Source of the DNA: Oscillospiraceae bacterium
GTDB lineage: Bacteria; Bacillota; Clostridia; Oscillospirales; Ruminococcaceae
Assembly (NCBI GenBank): GCA_030533325.1
Contig: JAUNJJ010000004.1
Location: 1 to 64,000, forward strand
Direction of reading: 5' to 3'
DNA length: 64,000 bases
Shown: positions 59,218-64,000 of the stretch, one piece after another
Layout of the letters: every line of letters starts with the position of its first letter
Position numbering within the stretch: position 1 is the first letter of the stretch
The notes under the pieces: model-generated
Seen by the model: only the letters and a program-made list of their open reading frames with translations
Databases searched by the model: none
What the model was told of the DNA's origin: nothing
Program-made: the position numbers and the translations under genes

Positions 59218-62067
59218 ATGCACGTAAAGAAAAAATCAATACTTTCTTTATTTATGAGCGGGATTATTGCACTGGGGATTGCTTCTTCATTTCCGGGTAC
59301 GGATGTTTCAGCAGCTGAACTTTGCAGCGTTGACCTGAACACTGAGTATCAGACGATAAAGGGCTTCGGCGGAATGAATCATCCGGAGTGGGCAGGAGAT
59401 TTAACGGAGTCACAGAGAAAAACTGCATTCGGTAACGGGGCAAACGAGCTTGGATTTCAGATTTGTCGTGTTTTTGTAAATCATGACAGAACACAGTGGT
59501 CCAGGGCTCTGGCTACAGCAAAATATGCTCAGTCACAGGGTGCAATAGTTTTTGCATCACCATGGAATCCTCCTGAATCAATGTGCGAAACATTTACTAA
59601 AAACGGGGATAGTGATGCAAAAAGACTTAAGAAAAGTTCATACGCTGCATATGCACAGCATCTGAATGATTTTGTAAAGTACATGAAAGACAACGGTGTA
59701 AATCTCTATTCCATTTCAATTCAGAACGAACCGGACTGGGGATTTGACTGGACATGGTGGACCGAAGATGAATGTGTGGATTTTCTGGCCAATTATGCGG
59801 ATGTTATCGAATGCCCGGTAATGTCTCCGGAATCATTCAGCTACAAGAAGAGTTACTATGAAAAGATTCTTGCAAACAGTAAAGCTAATGCAAATACAGA
59901 TATATGGGGAACGCATTTTTACGGTACAAGCAGAAATAACATGGATTTTCCGACTCTTGAAAATGACAGGCGTGAGATTTTCATGACAGAAGTTTATGTT
60001 CCGAACAGCACTTCTGACGCAGATACGTGGCCTGAGGCAATTGATGTATCAGAGAATATACACAACGGTATGGTTGTCGGAAATATGAATGCTTATGTAT
60101 GGTGGTATATCAGAAGAAGCTACGGACCTATGAAGGAAAGCGGAGCAATAAGCAAGCGCGGTTACTGCATGGCGCAGTATTCAAAATTTGTCCGTTCCGG
60201 TGATATAAGAATCAAGGCAACTGAACAGCCTTCATCAAATGTTTACGTTTCAGCATATAAGAATCCTGATGAAGATACTGTTACCATAGTTGCAGTGAAC
60301 AAGGGCGGCGGTGATTATGTTCAGAACTTCTCATTAGGCGGCGAATCAATCTCCGGTGTAGAACGTTACAGAACAACTGCAAGTGAAAATCTTGCATATA
60401 CAGCAGCCATTGATACAACAGGAAATGATACATTTTCCGCACAGCTTCCATCAAACAGTGTTTCCACGTTTGTAGTTTCCCTCGGAGCTTCTTCATCTGA
60501 ACCGGATGAAAACGGATATTATTTTCATGATACATTTGAGGGAAATACATCTTCATGGACTGGTCACGGTTCATCTGATGTGACATTAAGCGGAAGAATT
60601 CCTTATCAGGGAACTGAAGCTCTTTTAGTGCAGAATCGTGAGAAAGCATGGAACGGAACAGAACGCTCGCTTAGCAGGAAGGCATTTACTGCTGGTTCAG
60701 CATACAGTTTCAGTGTATGTGCAGCATATGCTGACGGAAGTTCTGATACACAGAAATTCCTGCTGTCGGTTCAGTACAAAGATTCTGACGGAACAGTCAA
60801 ATACGATCATATTGCGGAAGGCACAGCTGTAAAGGGGGACTATGTACAGCTTGCAAACCAGAATTATGTTCTTCCTTCAGGGGGAAGTGAATTTGTAATA
60901 TATGTTGAAACAGAAAGTGGCAGTGATAATTTTTATATAGATGAAGCCATAGGCGCTGTTGCCGGAACAAAAACAGACGGACCAAAGCCGGTAAATCTGA
61001 TACGCGGTGATGTCAGCGGTGACGGAAAAATAAATATTCCTGATCTTGTTCTTGCGAAAAGCGGTATATTAAACGGGTTTGGATCAAACACAGCCAGAAT
61101 TTCAGCTGATGTTAATCAGAACGGAAAAGTAACATCTGAAGATGTGACATTAATTATAAGTTATCTTTTCGGAAAAATAACAGAATTCCCGGTTGAGGAA
61201 CCGGAACCGGTAGAAGAACCATCTGTTCCGGCACTTACACCGCAGGAATACATGAATAAGGTTCGACCTCTTATATCAGGAAGTGAAGCAGCCGGTGCAA
61301 CTAATGAAAATGCAGGAACTGCATACGGAACCTATAAAAAGGAAACAATTTATTCTTCAGTGTGCAAGAGAAACAAGAGCTTTAACGTTCTTCTTCCAGC
61401 CGGATATTCCACATCCAAAAAATACCCTGTTGTATATATTCTCCATGGCTACTGGGGAGATGAGGATGCACTTCTTGACAAGGGAGATGCTTCACTGAGA
61501 CTCCGTCAGATTATAGGAAATGCAATAGCATCAGGAGAAGCAGAAGATATGATAGCAGTTTTCCCTGATATATATGCAAGTGATACGCAGGATAAGTGTG
61601 ACGGTCTGAATGCAAAGAATAATCTGGCATATGATAACTTCATAAATCTTCTTACAAAAGAAATCATGCCGTTTATGGAAAAGAATTATTCAATAAAGAC
61701 CGGCAGGGACAATACAGCAATCACCGGATTCTCAATGGGCGGACGTGAATCACTTTTCATAGGCTTCAGCAGACCTGATTTATTCGGATATGTAGGAGCT
61801 ATGTGTCCGGCACCCGGACTTACAACTGACCAGATAAAGGATTCTGATCTTAAGTTTGGAGATACAGCTCCGTATATGCTTCTTGTAAGTGCCGGCTCCA
61901 ATGATACACTTATCTATCAGACACCGGCCGGATATCATGATACTATGACAAAGAACAATACAGATCATATCTGGCATTATGTAAACGGTGGTGACCATGG
62001 CGGAAAAACTATTCGTCCTCATGTTTACTTCTTTATAAGACATATTTTCAAAGCAACAAAACAGTAA
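59218..62067 (+). CDS. Cellulosomal GH30 xylanase, CBM22, dockerin and CE1 esterase fusion
   Basis: A 949-residue secreted enzyme. A signal peptide (about 1-31, ending VSA) precedes a GH30 domain (about 35-425) with acid/base Glu171 in QNEPDW and nucleophile Glu258 in MTEVYV. A CBM22-like domain (about 438-580: YYFHDTFEGN to NFYIDEA) and a dockerin (about 596-660: DVSGDGKINIPDL and DVNQNGKVTSED) follow. A CE1 esterase (about 680-949) has Ser839 in GFSMGG and a terminal His in GGDHGG. It should cut glucuronoxylan and remove feruloyl or acetyl groups while docked. AAGGAG precedes the start at 59218. Confidence 0.93.
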   Translation: MHVKKKSILSLFMSGIIALGIASSFPGTDVSAAELCSVDLNTEYQTIKGFGGMNHPEWAGDLTESQRKTAFGNGANELGFQICRVFVNHDRTQWSRALATAKYAQSQGAIVFASPWNPPESMCETFTKNGDSDAKRLKKSSYAAYAQHLNDFVKYMKDNGVNLYSISIQNEPDWGFDWTWWTEDECVDFLANYADVIECPVMSPESFSYKKSYYEKILANSKANANTDIWGTHFYGTSRNNMDFPTLENDRREIFMTEVYVPNSTSDADTWPEAIDVSENIHNGMVVGNMNAYVWWYIRRSYGPMKESGAISKRGYCMAQYSKFVRSGDIRIKATEQPSSNVYVSAYKNPDEDTVTIVAVNKGGGDYVQNFSLGGESISGVERYRTTASENLAYTAAIDTTGNDTFSAQLPSNSVSTFVVSLGASSSEPDENGYYFHDTFEGNTSSWTGHGSSDVTLSGRIPYQGTEALLVQNREKAWNGTERSLSRKAFTAGSAYSFSVCAAYADGSSDTQKFLLSVQYKDSDGTVKYDHIAEGTAVKGDYVQLANQNYVLPSGGSEFVIYVETESGSDNFYIDEAIGAVAGTKTDGPKPVNLIRGDVSGDGKINIPDLVLAKSGILNGFGSNTARISADVNQNGKVTSEDVTLIISYLFGKITEFPVEEPEPVEEPSVPALTPQEYMNKVRPLISGSEAAGATNENAGTAYGTYKKETIYSSVCKRNKSFNVLLPAGYSTSKKYPVVYILHGYWGDEDALLDKGDASLRLRQIIGNAIASGEAEDMIAVFPDIYASDTQDKCDGLNAKNNLAYDNFINLLTKEIMPFMEKNYSIKTGRDNTAITGFSMGGRESLFIGFSRPDLFGYVGAMCPAPGLTTDQIKDSDLKFGDTAPYMLLVSAGSNDTLIYQTPAGYHDTMTKNNTDHIWHYVNGGDHGGKTIRPHVYFFIRHIFKATKQ

Positions 62068-62105
62068 ATCAGCTAATCTACTAACCGTTTAAATAATTTT
62101 ACACG

Positions 62106-62160
62106 ACGCAGAAAGCATTTCGTCAGTTTTTTAATCTGAACTGATGAAATGCTTTCTGTT
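62106..62160 (+). terminator. Terminator after the xylanase gene
   Basis: CAGAAAGCATTTCGTCAGTT and AACTGATGAAATGCTTTCTG form a stem of about 20 bp with one mismatch, then TTTT. Confidence 0.9.
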
Positions 62161-62268
62161 TTCACGTTTATATACGGTATTGAAATTTTCGCTTCAAAAA
62201 TATATAATATAGATATGAATATACGATACAGAATTATTCCGGAAAAAAGAAAAGGAGTGGTGGAACAC

Positions 62269-64000
62269 TTGAAGAAAAAAGTATTCGGAGTTATTGCTGC
62301 GGATGTATCAGATATTGAGCAGCGTGAAATACTCACAGGAATTTTTGAAGAAGCTAAAAAATATTCGGTAAAAACTGTTGTACTGTCAAATATCTATAAT
62401 CCGGTTGAATCATCTGATGTACTCAATACGGAAAACAGGATATACGAACAGACAGGCTGTTCTGATTATGACGGTTTTATACTTGTGTCAGAGTCGATTA
62501 TAAATCCGGAACTACAGAAATTAATAATAAACGAACTTGAGAAAAAACCGGATATACCTGTGGCTGTGGTCGGGACGGAGCTCCCCGGTTTTTCTCTGCC
62601 CTGGTTCCGGTATATAAATACAAGTGATGAAAAAGATATCTGTGATATTACTGACCATCTGATTGACGTACATCATTTCAGAAATATTCATATACTGACC
62701 GGACATGATTATCTTGAGGCATCACACAGAAGGGTGGACGGTTACAGGAAATCACTTGAAAAGCACGGTATCGGATTTGACGAAAGTTCAGTTTTTTTCG
62801 GAAACTTCTGGATGAATTCAGGCGCCGAACTTGCAATGAGGTATATTTCCGGAGAACTGGAATATCCGGAGGCGCTTATTTGCTGCAATGACTATATGGC
62901 ATACGGATTTATGGATGCCTTTATGGAAAACGGCATAGATATAAAAGAAAAAATGGCAGTAGCGGGATATGAGTACATCAGGGAAAGAAGAAACCACACA
63001 CCGGTTCTTACTACCTATCAGCGTAACAGAAAACAGCTTGGTAAAAATGCTGTTCTGTATCTTATCGGAAAAACAGATTCTGATAATCTGCCTGAACCTT
63101 CAGGAAGGATTATACCGGGTGAGAGCTGCGGATGCGGAACCCTGCTTTCAGATTCACTTCGTGAGATTGAGGAAGAAAAGCTTAAGAAGATGTATGACTT
63201 TCTTAATCTCTTCTGTCAGTTTGAACACAGTCTTACAGAGTGCCGCAATCTTGATGAATTTGCAGAACAGTGCAGGAACTTTAAGTTTATGGTCAGAGGG
63301 GCGGACAGTCTTCATATGTGTCTTTACGAGAACTGGTATGCTCCTGTTCCCGGCTCTGAAACAATGATAAGATATAATCTGCTTGAATCTGAGGAAACAC
63401 AGTTCTTCCGAAAGGGAGATTATGAGCTTCTTTTCGGGGACGGTCCGGACATTCTGTACCTCAGTCCGCTTTTCTTCTCGGAACGGGAACTTGGATATAC
63501 TGTTCTTGGTTTCAGTTCTCCCGATGTTTATGACCCTTCCTTCAGAAACTGGATGAAGTATCTTTCAAACGGTCTTGAATTTCTCCGTATGAAGAATGAT
63601 ATCAAATATCTTACGGAATGTCAGAACCTTTCCGAACAGCGTGATATGGTAACCGGTCTGTACAATCTGAAAGGTATTGAGAAAAAATACGAAACGATAA
63701 ACAAGGAAAATCTTCATATGGTTATGCTGCAGATTTATCAGGATGACAATGAAAATGTAAAGCCGGAAGTACTGAATATCATTTCTGATATTCTTAGAAA
63801 TACATCAGGCAAATCAGTTCTTGCGGCAAGAACTGATAAAAATATATTTATCTCGCTTTACAACAGGGATATGGATGACAGTATTATCTGCGAGGTTCTG
63901 AATGCGTGTATAAGTCAGAACAGCGAGCTTGCCGGAGGATACGGCTTGTGTTCATTTCTGTGTACTTCAGTTCTGTGCAGCGAATTGTCATTCAGGGAAG
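62269..64000 (+). CDS. LacI-type sensor with degenerate GGDEF domain (incomplete at window end)
   Basis: An open frame of at least 577 codons with no stop before the window ends. Residues about 1-290 are a LacI/periplasmic-binding-like domain (KKKVFGVIAADVSD, then LICCNDYMAYGFMDAF and MAVAGYE) without the N-terminal helix-turn-helix. A middle GAF-like region follows (about 300-450). A GGDEF-like domain begins at MVTGLYNLKGIEKK. Where GGDEF should stand the sequence is AARTDKNIFISLY, so cyclase activity is unlikely. A TTG start at 62269 is proposed with AGGAG 11 nt upstream; GTG codons at 62257 and 62260 are alternatives. Position suggests sugar sensing for the xylanase gene. Confidence 0.8.
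   Translation, partial: MKKKVFGVIAADVSDIEQREILTGIFEEAKKYSVKTVVLSNIYNPVESSDVLNTENRIYEQTGCSDYDGFILVSESIINPELQKLIINELEKKPDIPVAVVGTELPGFSLPWFRYINTSDEKDICDITDHLIDVHHFRNIHILTGHDYLEASHRRVDGYRKSLEKHGIGFDESSVFFGNFWMNSGAELAMRYISGELEYPEALICCNDYMAYGFMDAFMENGIDIKEKMAVAGYEYIRERRNHTPVLTTYQRNRKQLGKNAVLYLIGKTDSDNLPEPSGRIIPGESCGCGTLLSDSLREIEEEKLKKMYDFLNLFCQFEHSLTECRNLDEFAEQCRNFKFMVRGADSLHMCLYENWYAPVPGSETMIRYNLLESEETQFFRKGDYELLFGDGPDILYLSPLFFSERELGYTVLGFSSPDVYDPSFRNWMKYLSNGLEFLRMKNDIKYLTECQNLSEQRDMVTGLYNLKGIEKKYETINKENLHMVMLQIYQDDNENVKPEVLNIISDILRNTSGKSVLAARTDKNIFISLYNRDMDDSIICEVLNACISQNSELAGGYGLCSFLCTSVLCSELSFRE

Noticed and set aside
62969..63367. 132-residue plus-strand frame inside the sensor gene
   Set aside because: It is a shadow in another frame of the open frame beginning at 62269, which has LacI-type motifs throughout.

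Overview
The window looks like the chromosome of a Ruminococcus-like, cellulosome-forming, spore-lineage Firmicute. Three secreted proteins carry dockerin modules (near 7.1, 9.2 and 61.0 kb). One of them is a GH30 xylanase, CBM22, dockerin and CE1 esterase fusion of the kind known from rumen and gut Ruminococcus. The sequence is AT-rich. Housekeeping clusters follow the Bacillus/Clostridium order yqfC-yqfD-phoH-ybeY-era-yqzL-recO, and the sporulation genes ylbJ, yqfC and yqfD are present. Species cannot be fixed from the sequence alone.

Positions 1-19.3 kb hold a plasmid-like mobilizable element. Its ends are an almost perfect 2.95-kb direct repeat (1-2950 and 16297-19246, constant offset 16296). 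This is what single-crossover integration of a ~16.3-kb circle into a truncated resident relative would leave. The unit encodes a winged-helix Rep-like protein (2163, truncated in the right copy), a TnpV-like protein, a small serine recombinase, DNA-binding coiled-coil proteins, a MobA/MobL relaxase with an RSF1010-like oriT, and a membrane protein whose gene is nested out of frame in the relaxase 3' end. Cargo includes an Rpn/PD-(D/E)XK nuclease, a DUF4357 protein, an ECF sigma/anti-sigma pair and two dockerin proteins, one a trypsin-like protease. The non-coding parts carry dense head-to-tail arrays of minus-strand small RNA genes. Each has a -35/-10 pair, covarying hairpins and an intrinsic terminator. 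Family 1 has seven copies and a hypervariable hairpin in a constant scaffold. Family 2 has five copies and alternates with it. A shorter two-hairpin RNA sits upstream of rep.

Positions 19.5-32.6 kb are mainly chromosomal core: an AAA/DUF4143 ATPase, a zinc-ribbon protein, ylbJ, yqfC-yqfD, an unrecognised possible cysteine-peptidase-like protein, phoH-ybeY-era-yqzL-recO, mutS2, rnz and a 54-residue cysteine-rich membrane peptide. Positions 32.7-39.5 kb are an accessory patch: a RelE/Panacea-type toxin-antitoxin pair, two small membrane proteins, a MATE-like transporter and two more DUF4143 ATPases. A 36-bp direct repeat brackets the transporter and one ATPase.

Positions 39.5-47.5 kb are a minus-strand branched-chain amino acid cluster, ilvB-ilvN-ilvC-ilvD, then a DUF815 ATPase, ilvA and ridA. 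IlvA makes 2-oxobutanoate, IlvBN, IlvC and IlvD take it toward isoleucine (and pyruvate toward valine), and RidA clears the reactive enamine released by IlvA. Positions 47.8-55.2 kb hold a long structured RNA or leader (raiA-like candidate), a zinc-ribbon protein, a DUF1858 protein, an ArsC/Spx-like protein, a TrmK-Nif3 fusion, rqcH, pepV, a membrane protein and a phosphoglycolate phosphatase-like HAD. Positions 55.2-64.0 kb hold tgt-queA (queuosine), a GGDEF diguanylate cyclase, the GH30/CE1 enzyme, and an incomplete sensor with a LacI-type binding domain and a degenerate GGDEF domain that runs off the window.
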